From Paenibacillus aurantius (lineage in GTDB: Bacteria; Bacillota; Bacilli; Paenibacillales; NBRC-103111), in the NCBI RefSeq assembly GCF_032268605.1, contig NZ_CP130318.1:4935501-4999500 (forward strand): DNA of 64,000 nt, written 5' to 3'. Under the pieces are notes generated by a model. The model was not told the DNA's origin. It did not search any database and saw nothing but the letters and a program-made list of their open reading frames with translations. Of this stretch, positions 1-8,801 are shown piece by piece. The translations under genes were made by a program, and so were the position numbers. Every line of letters begins with the position of its first letter. The first letter of the stretch is position 1.

Positions 1-1
1 C

Positions 2-502
2 CATGCCACCACGGATGAATTGACCGGAGTGCTGAACCGCCGGCAGGGCATGCTTCTTCTGCAGAGGGAATTGGAGGAGTCGGAACGGACCCACCGCGGC
101 TTCGTGCTAGGCTTCGTGGACATTAATGGGTTAAAGCAGGTCAATGACCGGTACGGTCATGCCGAAGGCGATGACCTGATCGCCACGGCGAGCGGGGTTA
201 TGCAGCAGCATCTGCGTCCCGGCGAGTTTCTGTTCCGCTTTGGAGGGGATGAATTCGTAATGGTCCTTCGAGGCGGACTGAAAGAAGCCGGCCAAAGGTG
301 GGACCATATGCAGTACGGCCTTCTGGAGGCTAACCGCACCGCCGGCAAGCCCTACGAAACAAGGGCAAGCTGCGGGTTGACCCGCAGCCTGCCCGGAAGT
401 AAGCTCAGCCCCGAGGCGTTAATCGAACGGGCTGACGCCGAGATGTACCAGAACAAAAAAAGGCTCAAAGCCCCTTCCTCCGATAAGGTGCGGGAGGGTT
501 GA
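2..502 (+). CDS. GGDEF-domain diguanylate cyclase (C-terminal part)
   Basis: This is the C-terminal end of a protein that begins before the window; the frame is open from base 2, so the TTG at 20 is not a real start. The visible part opens with the classic GGDEF-domain entry TTDELTGVLNRR. It carries the substrate-binding D-x-N segment (FVDINGLKQVND) and the active-site motif RFGGDEF, so synthesis of cyclic di-GMP from GTP is likely. Only about 25 residues follow the domain. Any sensor domain lies upstream and cannot be seen. It converges with the histidine kinase that follows. Confidence 0.85.
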   Translation, partial: HATTDELTGVLNRRQGMLLLQRELEESERTHRGFVLGFVDINGLKQVNDRYGHAEGDDLIATASGVMQQHLRPGEFLFRFGGDEFVMVLRGGLKEAGQRWDHMQYGLLEANRTAGKPYETRASCGLTRSLPGSKLSPEALIERADAEMYQNKKRLKAPSSDKVREG

Positions 503-520
503 TAAGCCCGGCCTACGGGT

Positions 521-1774
521 CTACCGGTCGGACTTGGGGAAGGAAATGGCAAACCGCGTTCCTTTCCCCCTCTCGCTGGTCACCCTTACTTTGCCCCCCA
601 GGGAACGGATGATCTGAAAGCTGACCGTCATGCCGAGGCCCGTCCCGCTTTCCTTCAAGGAATAGAACGGCGACCCCAGCCGGTCCAGCTGCTCCCGGGT
701 CATGCCCACCCCCTGGTCTTCAATCGTCAAGAGGACCCGGGAATCCCCTTCGGCCGAGCAGGCGGCCCGAATGCTTCCTCCCTCCGGCATGGACTCCACC
801 GCATTTTTCAGGATATTGACGAGGCACTGGCTGAGCTTGCGGGGATTGGCCCGAATCCAGCAATCTGCATCTCTCTCGGTGTGGATTGTGACGCTGCGGA
901 GCTCCGCATACGAGTGCAGCAGATTGGCCACCCTCTGCAGCTGGAAGCCCGCCTCCACCTCTTCGTTGTCCCCGCCAGCCGGTTTGCCGAAATCGAGCAG
1001 CTCGTTGATGGTCTCGTTGGCCCGGTCCAGCTCCTCAATGGAAAGCTGGATGAATTCCTTCTTCCGGGGAGGAAGAGCGGGGTCGTCCAAGAGCTGCAGA
1101 AATCCCCGCACCACCTGCATCGGATTCCGGATCTCGTGGGCAAAAATCCCCGTCAAGTCGCGGATAGCCCGGAATTTCTCCGCTTCCAGCATCTCGCTGC
1201 GCAGCCGCCGGATCTCCCGCAAATGCTCATAAAAGGCCGTAAGGAGCCCTCCGACCACCGTAACAAAAAGCAGGTGGAGGCCTTGGACCGGTAGAGTTCC
1301 CAGCTCTCCCCCATTGAGCACCTGAAACCACAGCAGCCCGACGAAGGCGTAGAGCAGGGTCAGGCTGGCGCCAAGACGGATTCGCTTCGCCTTATCGGCC
1401 GCCTGAAAGCGGCGGACGTTCCCAAGCACAACCGGAAAGGCCGTCAGCAGAGCGCCGAGCGTATTATAGAACCCCGGATCGAACCCGCCGGCAAGCCGGT
1501 ACCCCACCGTGAAAACGGCGAGAAACAGACCGGTTGTGGGGCCTCCGTACAAGGTGCCGAGCACAAGAGGAACCACCCGGACATCGAGCCGGTAGCCCTC
1601 TCCGAAATGGGCCGGGAAGGTCATGCAAAGCATGACGGCCAAGCACCACAGGGCGGCCATGACGGCTTTTTCCCGCCAGCCCTGCTTCCCTCTCTCCTCG
1701 AAGAACGGCTGGTAGGTAAACATGGGGATGGCCGAAAGGGCCAGCTGCAGCAAGAAATCTTTGATCACATTCAT
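521..1774 (-). CDS. Membrane sensor histidine kinase, KinB/LytS-like
   Basis: Protein of 417 residues. The first 180 residues hold about five or six hydrophobic segments resembling the 5TM sensor region of LytS/KinB-type kinases. A HisKA domain follows, with H-box FAHEIRNPMQVV (His near residue 213), and then a HATPase_c domain with N-box NAVESMPEGG, G1 DQGVGMT and G2 GTGLGMTVSF. It probably autophosphorylates in response to a membrane signal. There is no receiver domain and no adjacent response regulator, as is usual for orphan sporulation-type kinases. A sporulation role is inference; the kinase identity is secure. Confidence 0.88.
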   Translation of the reverse strand: MNVIKDFLLQLALSAIPMFTYQPFFEERGKQGWREKAVMAALWCLAVMLCMTFPAHFGEGYRLDVRVVPLVLGTLYGGPTTGLFLAVFTVGYRLAGGFDPGFYNTLGALLTAFPVVLGNVRRFQAADKAKRIRLGASLTLLYAFVGLLWFQVLNGGELGTLPVQGLHLLFVTVVGGLLTAFYEHLREIRRLRSEMLEAEKFRAIRDLTGIFAHEIRNPMQVVRGFLQLLDDPALPPRKKEFIQLSIEELDRANETINELLDFGKPAGGDNEEVEAGFQLQRVANLLHSYAELRSVTIHTERDADCWIRANPRKLSQCLVNILKNAVESMPEGGSIRAACSAEGDSRVLLTIEDQGVGMTREQLDRLGSPFYSLKESGTGLGMTVSFQIIRSLGGKVRVTSERGKGTRFAISFPKSDR

Positions 1775-1835
1775 GAAGGTACCTTTTCCCTGGAATTATG
1801 CTTCTATCATAGCACGGAAAAGGACCGGTCAGTAG

Positions 1836-2309
1836 TCAACAGGAGACAAGACGGGCCCCCAATTTTTTGGCAAATCCCCGGGCCCCTTCGTCCATCACCT
1901 TGCGGTGGTTCCACCGGTAGAGCGGCCGCAGAAGCGGAGCAAGCCTGTTCATCCACGACTTGTTGGTGTTCACCTGCCAGCGGTATTCGATCCGGGTAAT
2001 GGTCCCGTGCTGGGTCAGCTTCCAGGCCCCTCTTCCCTCCAACTCCCCGTAGGCCTTGAATTCCAGAGCCCGCATCGGCTCACAGTGGACGAGCTCGGAC
2101 AAGAAGATAAGCCGGTAAGGAAGCTTCGTCCGAAAGATGGAGGCATACACGCTTCCGATTCCATTGCCCGGGCTGCCCTCCCTCACCTTATAGGCCGAGA
2201 CCCCTTTCCACCACTGCCCGTACTGGTAATCGCTGAGAAGCTCCCATACGCGGGGAAGATCCGCTTCCACCTCCCAAATGGTTCGGAAGGCATACTGATA
2301 GGCCGTCAA
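1836..2309 (-). CDS. SRPBCC-family (polyketide cyclase-like) protein
   Basis: Protein of 157 residues starting at TTG, preceded by GGAGGG about seven bases upstream; an ATG in that spacer is out of frame. It has the START/SRPBCC pattern: an N-terminal strand (AFRTIWEVEADLPRVWELLSD is typical of the fold entry), a central antiparallel sheet, and a long C-terminal helix including WNHRKVMDEGARG. Such proteins form a hydrophobic ligand pocket. The ligand is unknown. It lies just upstream of the histidine kinase on the same strand, about 60 bases away, and could be co-transcribed with it. Confidence 0.7.
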   Translation of the reverse strand: MTAYQYAFRTIWEVEADLPRVWELLSDYQYGQWWKGVSAYKVREGSPGNGIGSVYASIFRTKLPYRLIFLSELVHCEPMRALEFKAYGELEGRGAWKLTQHGTITRIEYRWQVNTNKSWMNRLAPLLRPLYRWNHRKVMDEGARGFAKKLGARLVSC

Positions 2310-2460
2310 CGTTCATCCCTCCGTCCTTACTCCGGTTTGTTCCCGGACACGGCCCGTCCCGTGTTCCGTTTTCTATCTTCTACCCGGTGCGGACCGGATT
2401 GAAAACCATCGCAGAACTTGGGGAGAGCGGAGGGGATGCAGGCGGATCCTTCCCGATAGA

Positions 2461-2487
2461 AAAAGACACCCGGCCGAGGCCGGGTGC
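2461..2487 (-). terminator. Terminator of the MFS permease gene
   Basis: Perfect 9-bp stem (CACCCGGCC/GGCCGGGTG) with a 2-base loop. On the minus strand it is followed by a run of T. It lies 45 bases past the permease stop. Confidence 0.85.
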
Positions 2488-2532
2488 CTTTGATGATAGT
2501 CAAGCCTATGAATCACGCGAGCCTGATCCGTC

Positions 2533-3909
2533 TTACGACCGGTCGGCCCAATACTGCTCGATTTCCTCCAGCGATTTGCCCTTCGTTTCGGGGACCGCCT
2601 TCGCGCAGAAGAAGACCCCGACAAGAGAAATAGCGCCGAACAACCAGAACGTGGCCGCGGTGCCGATGCCGTCGAGAAGCATGGGGAACGTCTGGGAAAC
2701 CAGGTAATCCGCCAGCCATAAGCATAACGCCGCGAAGGCCGTGGCCCGGCCTCTGACCCGGGTAGGGAAAATTTCCGAAATCATGACCCACACGACCGGC
2801 CCGAGGGAAACGGCAAACGCCGCTACATACAGCAGAATAAAGAAGAGGATCCAGGAGCCCGGCATATCCGGGGAATGGAAACCATACCCCACAACGGCCA
2901 AACAGACCGTCATCAGGGTAGAACCCACCAGAAGCAGCGCCTTCCGCCCCGCTTTATCAATAAGCCACAAGGCGACCAGAGTAAAGGCAAAATTCACGAG
3001 CCCGACCAGAATCGTCTGCGTCAGGGCGGCATTGGTACCGGCCCCCGTTTGTTTAAAGATTTCCGGGGCATAGTACATGATCGCGTTTATCCCGGTGATC
3101 TGCTGAAGAACGGCCAAAGCGACTCCCACCAGTAGCGGCTGCCGGAGAGCACGGCGAAACAGATCTCGGAAGGACCCTTCGTCGCTTTCCTTCAGGTTCA
3201 TGATTTCATGCAGGTCCGCCTTCGCCGCCTCCTTGCCGTTCATGCGTTCCAGAACCTCCAGGGCGCGCACTTCCTGTTTATTCTTCATAAGCCAGCGGGG
3301 GGTTTCCGGAATAAATAACAGCAGCAGCATATACAGAATTCCCGGCGCTATGCCGAAGCCTAACATCCACCGCCAGGCGGTGGAAACATCCCAGGCGTTG
3401 TCCCCGAAGCCGGCAATCTGGGCGTTGATGAAGAAGGTGACGAAGATGCCGGTCACGACCGCAAACTGATAAATGGAGACCAGGCGGCCCCGAATCCGGG
3501 CGGGGGCAATTTCCGAAATGTACAGAGGGGCCAGCGTCGAAGCCATCCCCACGCCGATCCCCCCGATAATCCGGGCGACAATAAGCCCGGTTACCGTGCT
3601 CGGAATGGCGGAGCCTATTGAACCGGCGACAAAGATAAGCGCTGAGGCGATCAGCATCTTTTTGCGGCCGAACTTATCGCTCAGCACTCCGGAGAAAGCG
3701 GCCCCGGCGGCGGCGCCCACGATCAGACTGGACACCATCCACCCGAGCATGCCCGGGTTCAGATCGAATCGTTCTTGAATAAAACCGACGGCGCCGGAAA
3801 TAACCGCGGTGTCGTACCCGAACAAAAAACCGCCAATGGCGGCAATGATGGAATAAACCGTCGAGAAGAGAGAGAACGCTTTGCGTTTTGGGGGACGTGG
3901 ATTTGTCAA
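2533..3909 (-). CDS. MFS sugar:H+ symporter (sugar porter family)
   Basis: Protein of 458 residues from a TTG start at 3909, chosen because TAAAGGAGT sits 7-8 bases upstream; longer readings lack a ribosome binding site. Twelve transmembrane segments are expected. Sugar-porter signatures are visible: GGFLFGYDTAVISGA in helix 1, DKFGRKK and the equivalent second-half loop DKAGRKA, PETPRWLM after helix 6, QQITGINAIMYYAP in helix 7, and PETKGKSLEEIEQ at the C terminus. These match XylE/AraE/IolT-type permeases importing a pentose, hexose or inositol. The sugar cannot be told from sequence. It stands alone with its own terminator. Confidence 0.92.
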   Translation of the reverse strand: MTNPRPPKRKAFSLFSTVYSIIAAIGGFLFGYDTAVISGAVGFIQERFDLNPGMLGWMVSSLIVGAAAGAAFSGVLSDKFGRKKMLIASALIFVAGSIGSAIPSTVTGLIVARIIGGIGVGMASTLAPLYISEIAPARIRGRLVSIYQFAVVTGIFVTFFINAQIAGFGDNAWDVSTAWRWMLGFGIAPGILYMLLLLFIPETPRWLMKNKQEVRALEVLERMNGKEAAKADLHEIMNLKESDEGSFRDLFRRALRQPLLVGVALAVLQQITGINAIMYYAPEIFKQTGAGTNAALTQTILVGLVNFAFTLVALWLIDKAGRKALLLVGSTLMTVCLAVVGYGFHSPDMPGSWILFFILLYVAAFAVSLGPVVWVMISEIFPTRVRGRATAFAALCLWLADYLVSQTFPMLLDGIGTAATFWLFGAISLVGVFFCAKAVPETKGKSLEEIEQYWADRS

Positions 3910-4101
3910 AATGATTACTCCTTTATGGGTGGTGGCCTCTAGATGATGGAGCCTGTCACAGGGGATTCCCCAAAATGACATGAACCCATCATAGACATTA
4001 TCCGGAACCCTGTCAAAAATCCGCATGCCGCCCGGCCGCAATCGGATTTATTTACTAGTTTCTCCTAAACCATCCACCGCATCCCCCTGTCGGGGTAAAA
4101 A

Positions 4102-4132
4102 GAAAAACCCCGCCGTTAGCCACGGCAGGGTT
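4102..4132 (-). terminator. Terminator after the YesM-like fragment
   Basis: The stem AACCCCGCCGT/ACGGCAGGGTT (4106-4132) is followed on the minus strand by T-rich sequence. It lies about 30 bases past the fragment's stop. Confidence 0.8.
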
Positions 4133-4163
4133 CTTGCCCAAATCCTTTATTATTCCCGCACCG

Positions 4164-4577
4164 TCAGCCTGCCGTCTCTCTCTTCTGATTCTCCCCGCTT
4201 ATGCGCAGTCCCCCCCGGCGGTATACGGTAATGGAGGAGAGTCCGGAATAATTATTCGTGGCCTGCGTGAGGAATTGGCTCATGGAGATATTCGCGAGCA
4301 TTTTTTCTCCGTCCGGCATGGCGGGGTCGGATAAGGTGAGGTCCCAGTTCTTCGTGGTGGGGCTGTTGAAAACGAGGGAGGAAGCATCGTACATCTGGCG
4401 GAGAGCCGAATCGATGAACGAGCCGTATTCGTCCATCTTCTCCAGCGCGGAGGATTCGATATAAGCCCGGATGATTTCCCGGGATTCTTTGAAAAGCAGG
4501 TAGCTCATCGACCCGAAGGATAGAGCGAGCAGGACGATGAAAAAGGCAATCAATCGGTTTCGCAGGGTGTAAAACAT
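4164..4577 (-). pseudogene. Truncated YesM-like sensor histidine kinase (N-terminal fragment)
   Basis: Only 137 residues remain. There is one N-terminal transmembrane helix (residues 8-28), then the start of an extracellular dCache-like sensor region that stops shortly after SSITVYRRGGLRISGEN, a stretch common in YesM-type kinases. Complete members are near 580-600 residues, with a second membrane helix, HAMP, His_kinase and HATPase domains. All of these are missing, and a terminator follows at once. It looks like a deletion remnant, although a short membrane protein could still be made. A cre-like sequence lies 27 bases upstream of the ATG. Confidence 0.7.
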
Positions 4578-4603
4578 ACCGTCTCTTCCTCTCCAGCTAA
4601 TCG

Positions 4604-4617
4604 TGAAACCGCTTACG
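4604..4617 (-). promoter_or_regulatory. cre-like CcpA site
   Basis: TGAAACCGCTTACG, read on the plus strand, matches the Bacillus cre consensus TGWAANCGNTNWCA at every position but the last. It lies upstream of the truncated sensor kinase. Confidence 0.45.
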
Positions 4618-4668
4618 GTCGGTATGGTCCATTATATCGATTGGGACCTGACCCGTCCAAAGAAAAAA

Positions 4669-4708
4669 ATGGATAGAGCATCAGAGACTTCCTGATTCCT
4701 CTATCCAT
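4669..4708 (-). terminator. Terminator of the molybdopterin-domain gene
   Basis: Perfect 10-bp stem ATGGATAGAG/CTCTATCCAT. On the minus strand the stem is followed by seven T. It begins about ten bases after the stop codon. Confidence 0.88.
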
Positions 4709-4717
4709 CTATCGGTT

Positions 4718-5308
4718 CTAATCCCAATCGTACCTCTGCTCTTTCCAGGGATCGCCGTACATGTGATACCCATTCCGCTCCCAGAAGCCCGGCTTGTCCT
4801 TTGCCATAAATTCAATCCCGCGCAGCCACTTGGCGCTCTTCCAGAAGTACAAATGAGGAACGACCATCCGGACGGGATACCCGTGCTCCGGGGTGAGCAG
4901 CTCTCCGTTATGCTTGATGCCGAAGAAGCTCGTTTCCTTCAGAAAATCTTCCAGCGGCAGGTTCGTCGACCAGCCGTGCTCGGCGTGCAGCATGACGAAT
5001 TTGGCCTCGGGCTTCAGCTTGACCCGATCCATGATCGTAGAGACCGCCACGCCTTCCCATGTATTGTCGAGCTTCGACCACGTGGTGACGCAGTGGATGT
5101 CGTTGCGGAATTCCTGCCGGGGAAGGGCCATGAATTCCTTGTAGGGAACGGTTAGCTCCTCCTCCACCAGTCCGAACACGCGAAAATCCCACTGGCTCAT
5201 GTCCCGGTAGTAAGGCACATCCCCGTAATGAAGCACCGGGAAGCCGTCCGTCAGCTTCTGGCCGGGAGGGACGCGTTCTGCGATGTCCTTGCCCTTGTCG
5301 ATTGACAT
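4718..5308 (-). CDS. Sulfite-oxidase-fold molybdopterin-dependent protein (YuiH-like)
   Basis: Protein of 196 residues with the oxidoreductase molybdopterin-binding fold. The ligand cysteine sits in DIHCVTTWSKLDN (about residue 73), and cofactor-contacting segments such as HAEHGWSTNLPLEDF and GYPVRMVVPHLYFWKSAKW follow. It is a stand-alone catalytic domain of normal length, with no Tat or Sec signal, so it is probably cytoplasmic. The substrate is unknown. The ATG is preceded by AGGAAGAG. The gene is monocistronic. Confidence 0.85.
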   Translation of the reverse strand: MSIDKGKDIAERVPPGQKLTDGFPVLHYGDVPYYRDMSQWDFRVFGLVEEELTVPYKEFMALPRQEFRNDIHCVTTWSKLDNTWEGVAVSTIMDRVKLKPEAKFVMLHAEHGWSTNLPLEDFLKETSFFGIKHNGELLTPEHGYPVRMVVPHLYFWKSAKWLRGIEFMAKDKPGFWERNGYHMYGDPWKEQRYDWD

Positions 5309-5502
5309 GGTTGTTCTCTTCCTCCTTGGGCACCGCCCGTTAGAATCTTCGGTTTACCCCCGATTATAACAAAGAGAACGCCGTTCCACCAAATGGATGC
5401 GTTCCTGGTAAAAAATACAGGACCCTATACCCAGAAACCGCACCCGTATGCTAGAATAGGGATGTTATGCGCTCATTTAATAGGTAAGGGGTACCGCCTT
5501 CT

Positions 5503-6054
5503 ATGAAAAACAAAAACGTATGGCTGCTCGTATGCGGCATTATCCTTTTCGGACTGCTGATTGCCGTGGCCATTCTCCAGCAATCCGCTTACCTGCTTTA
5601 CGCAGCCAGTGTCGTGCCGATCCTCATCGTGCCCTTGATGCCCGATATCCGCTCCAACCAATGGCTTAAGCAGGGGGCAAGCGGCGTTCAGGCGTATACC
5701 TCTATCCATGATTCGCCGGAGGCTGATCTGATGGTGGTCCGGTTTCCGAAGGGCTCCATCCGGTGGAAGCGTCATATTCTATACGTTCCCATACCGGCCG
5801 CTCATGAGCGCGAATCGGCCGAGGGCGGCGATGCGGACGCGACGACGATCACGGCGCTTGCCTACGATCTTGTGGTCCCCAAACGACGCAAGAATTACAT
5901 CGGCATCCGGCTGCCCAACGTGATTCAGCGGAGCGTCGGCTTTCCCTTTCCATTGACGGAGGTTAACCGGATCGTCATCCGGATGGAGGATGTCCGGCAT
6001 GCTCACGCTGCACCTTCCAGACCCGCCTCCAGCGGTCGAAACCTTCAGGCTTGA
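5503..6054 (+). CDS. Small membrane-anchored hypothetical protein
   Basis: Protein of 183 residues. Two hydrophobic helices occupy residues 6-24 and 30-47; the remainder is a soluble, probably cytoplasmic, domain containing VVRFPKGSIRWKRH and PNVIQRSVGFPFPL. I do not recognise a family. AAGGGG precedes the ATG. It converges with the aldo/keto reductase and shares a terminator with it. Confidence 0.6.
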   Translation: MKNKNVWLLVCGIILFGLLIAVAILQQSAYLLYAASVVPILIVPLMPDIRSNQWLKQGASGVQAYTSIHDSPEADLMVVRFPKGSIRWKRHILYVPIPAAHERESAEGGDADATTITALAYDLVVPKRRKNYIGIRLPNVIQRSVGFPFPLTEVNRIVIRMEDVRHAHAAPSRPASSGRNLQA

Positions 6055-6072
6055 ATTCCCTAATCAAACCAT

Positions 6073-6102
6073 AAAGGCCCCGGCGTTCCCGCCGGGGCCT
6101 TT
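6073..6102. terminator. Bidirectional terminator
   Basis: Perfect 12-bp stem AAAGGCCCCGGC/GCCGGGGCCTTT with a 6-base loop, lying between two convergent genes. Confidence 0.88.
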
Positions 6103-6152
6103 CTTGCCGATTTTCGTTTGGAGAAGGTTCTCGCCTGGCAAGGACCGGGTAG

Positions 6153-7169
6153 TTAGACAAGGGCGGCGGCCGACTCCATGATCACCCGGCGCATAGGAAG
6201 ATGATAAGGGCATTTTTGCTCGCAAAGCGGCTTTTCCCGGCACGGCTCGTAATCCGCACAGGACAGCAGCTTTTCCCGGTGCTTGTCGTAGAAGCCGTTT
6301 CCTTTCGGAAGAAGCCCGAATTTGTCGCGGACGACGCTTGAAATCATGACATCCGGAATAGGAATCTCGAGCGGGCAGGAGCAGTAGTTGCAGCGCCGGC
6401 AGCTGTGCGTTCCGAGCTCGAGGGCGAGTCCGTGCAGCTCCTGCCGTTCCTCCTCCCCAACTTCCCTTTCCTGCGCGGCGATATTTTCCCTCACCTCGTC
6501 CACGCTGACCATTCCGGAAATGGTCACGTGCACATCCTGGCTGTAAGGATAGCGCACCGCTTTCTCCACCGGCTGGATGAACCCGCCCGACAGCGGCTTC
6601 ATGGCCACCCGGCCCATATTCAGTTCGTTCAGGACGGGAATCAGCTCTTCCTTGGCAAACGGCTGGGCCAGGTTCAGGTGAAAAAGCACCTGATCGAACT
6701 TGCCGCTTCTTACCCACTTGGCGAGCAGCTCAGGCCTGTGTCCGGTTATGCCGATGTGGCGCACCTTCCCTTCCCGCTGGGCTTCGAGAGCCGCTTCATA
6801 AGCCCCGCCTTCGTCCATCGCCTTCTGGTATTCCGTCACGTAATTCACATAGTGAATCTGCAGCAGATCGACATGATCCGTTTTCATCCGCATCAGGCTG
6901 CGGTTGATTTCTTCCTTCGCCGTGGCATAATCGCGTTTGTTCGTCTTGGTGGCGAGGAAATATTCCTGCCGCCGATGCGAGATGCTTTCGCCGATAATTT
7001 CCTCGCTGTTGCGGTAGCCCGCCGCCGTATCGATATAATTAATTCCGTGATCCAGCGCATAGTTGAGGGCAGCCCGGGCTTGCTCCAGGGGCACGCCCGG
7101 CAAATTCATCGCCCCGAATCCTAGCGAAGACACCTCGTAACCGATTTTTCCAAATGGGGTGTAGCGCAT
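6153..7169 (-). CDS. Aldo/keto reductase with C-terminal cysteine clusters
   Basis: Protein of 338 residues. The AKR barrel shows the catalytic set: Asp/Tyr in YIDTAAGYRNSE, Lys in ATKTNKRD, and His in LLQIHYVN. After the barrel come CRRCNYCSCP and a second Cys-rich stretch containing CADYEPCREKPLCEQKCPYHL-type spacing, which suggests an iron-sulfur or zinc site. This matches the subgroup of predicted oxidoreductases with a ferredoxin-like tail. It probably acts on small carbonyls using NADPH, possibly exchanging electrons through the tail (inference). Single gene. Confidence 0.82.
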   Translation of the reverse strand: MRYTPFGKIGYEVSSLGFGAMNLPGVPLEQARAALNYALDHGINYIDTAAGYRNSEEIIGESISHRRQEYFLATKTNKRDYATAKEEINRSLMRMKTDHVDLLQIHYVNYVTEYQKAMDEGGAYEAALEAQREGKVRHIGITGHRPELLAKWVRSGKFDQVLFHLNLAQPFAKEELIPVLNELNMGRVAMKPLSGGFIQPVEKAVRYPYSQDVHVTISGMVSVDEVRENIAAQEREVGEEERQELHGLALELGTHSCRRCNYCSCPLEIPIPDVMISSVVRDKFGLLPKGNGFYDKHREKLLSCADYEPCREKPLCEQKCPYHLPMRRVIMESAAALV

Positions 7170-7292
7170 GGCATCTCTCTCCCGCTGTGTAATGGTCTCG
7201 CTTTTTTGATAGGTACGTTTTCATAGTAACACAACCGCTGGAACGTGTTAAAGCATAAATCTCCTTTATCCGATATTTATTCCCGGCAAAAG

Positions 7293-7322
7293 AAAAAAAT
7301 CCCACCCGGTCGGAGTGGAATT
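7293..7322 (-). terminator. Terminator of sigI-rsgI
   Basis: 7-bp hairpin (7299-7321, one G-U pair on the minus strand), followed on that strand by seven T. It lies about 40 bases past the rsgI stop. Confidence 0.75.
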
Positions 7323-7358
7323 TTATATGAGGGAAAGGCTGTTTTCCCGCCTGGTAAG

Positions 7359-8801
7359 TTAAGAGGCCTTGTCTTCCTTTGGGCCGCCGGCATCTTTGGA
7401 ATCTCCGTTCTTCTTATCATCCGGCTTGTCCCTCTGCTTGGCTTGTCCTGGATTTTCCGGATTGTCCTTGCCGCCGTTTCCCTTGTCGGGGTCATCCGGC
7501 TTCGGACTGACGGGAACAAGAGGACGATCAGTCGTCCCCTCGTCACTTCCCTTATTGGCGGTCGCGGCTGACTCGGCCTTCTTGCCGCCGTCTTCCTCGT
7601 CCTTTTTGCCTTTACCCTCTTGGTCCTTTTGCTCCTGCTCTTTCTTCCGGTCCTCCCCCTGTTTTTTATTCTCCTGCTGCTTTTTTTCGTTGTCTTCCTT
7701 CTTCTTCTCGTCCTGCCGGTTCTGGTTCTCGTCCTTATTGCCGCTGCCGGGCTTGTCCTTGTCTTCCTCTTTGGCTTTCCCCGGCTTGGATGGCTCGGGG
7801 GTGCGTCCCGGAGTCGTGGAGACGGCAGGCTTAAGCGACGGCTTGCCCGGCGTTACGGCCGGCTTGGAAGAAGGATCACTGGAGGGCTTCGCAGAAGGCG
7901 TATCGGATGGCTTGGCCGACGGTTTGCCGGATTCGTCCTTCTTGTTGTCCTTCTGTTCCTGAAGCTTGCGGTCCAGCTCTCCGCTTTTCTCCTGCTTCAA
8001 CAGCTCCTGGAGGGATTCCTTCGTCACCTTACCCGGCTGAATCCATTGGCGAATTCCGCCCTGCTCCCGGGCGATTTGGTGAACCGACTGCTCCTTGAAA
8101 TCCTCGATCCCCACTTCCGCTCCGCTGCTTTTGGCGTTCAGATAAACGATATATTTTCCGGTAGACAACCCGTTGTCGAGTGCGACGTCTCTTACTTCCT
8201 TAGGAGCGGCAAAGGCCGTGACCACATAGGCCTGGGCGTTCTCGGGATGCGTCTCTTGCACATGGCGGCTGACCAGCTCCTTCACTTCCTGGCTGAGCGA
8301 CGTATCGTTCAACCGGGCGGATGGGGAAACCAAGGTGCTGGAAATGACGATATCCGCTTCCCCTTTGTTCAAGTAGCGGGCTTCCGCCTGAGCGAGAAGA
8401 TCCTCCGTCACCTCGGAAAGAGGCTTCCCGGCGTAGGAAACTCCTTGAATCAGGGAAGCGGCGTCCGGATTCAAAGCCCGAAGCTCCCGCACCTTTTCCT
8501 TCGAATCAACGCCAAGCTCTACACTCGGGTTAATGTCGATCGAGACATAAGCGACAACTTTCTTATCGGCGAATACCCCCGTTAAGCCCCCCAATAGAAT
8601 AACCCCAAACACCACCGCGGCCACCAACGAAGAAGTGGCAGCCAGCCACCGGTTCCCTTTACGGGCACGCCCGGTATTGAATTCAATCTCTTCCCCTACC
8701 CGGCAATCCCGGCTTGGTTTTGGAATCTCCTCAAAAGAGCCTTGGGGTGTCAAAACAATAGCTGTTTTGGCGGTAAGCTCCATTACGATCCCTTTACTCA
8801 T
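7359..8801 (-). CDS. rsgI: Anti-sigma-I factor RsgI
   Basis: Protein of 480 residues. The N-terminal RsgI_N domain (about residues 1-50, beginning SKGIVMELTAKTAIVLTPQG) binds SigI in the cytoplasm. One transmembrane helix follows at about residues 55-77. An extracytoplasmic domain then contains VVAYVSIDINPSVELGVD, the conserved post-membrane motif of RsgI proteins. From about residue 285 the chain turns into S/P/K-rich repeats (SAKPS, SSDPS) and then a highly charged E/K/D/Q/N-rich tail, expected to be disordered and possibly cell-wall associated. No carbohydrate-binding module is seen, unlike clostridial RsgI. It overlaps sigI by 8 bases. Confidence 0.92.
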   Translation of the reverse strand: MSKGIVMELTAKTAIVLTPQGSFEEIPKPSRDCRVGEEIEFNTGRARKGNRWLAATSSLVAAVVFGVILLGGLTGVFADKKVVAYVSIDINPSVELGVDSKEKVRELRALNPDAASLIQGVSYAGKPLSEVTEDLLAQAEARYLNKGEADIVISSTLVSPSARLNDTSLSQEVKELVSRHVQETHPENAQAYVVTAFAAPKEVRDVALDNGLSTGKYIVYLNAKSSGAEVGIEDFKEQSVHQIAREQGGIRQWIQPGKVTKESLQELLKQEKSGELDRKLQEQKDNKKDESGKPSAKPSDTPSAKPSSDPSSKPAVTPGKPSLKPAVSTTPGRTPEPSKPGKAKEEDKDKPGSGNKDENQNRQDEKKKEDNEKKQQENKKQGEDRKKEQEQKDQEGKGKKDEEDGGKKAESAATANKGSDEGTTDRPLVPVSPKPDDPDKGNGGKDNPENPGQAKQRDKPDDKKNGDSKDAGGPKEDKAS

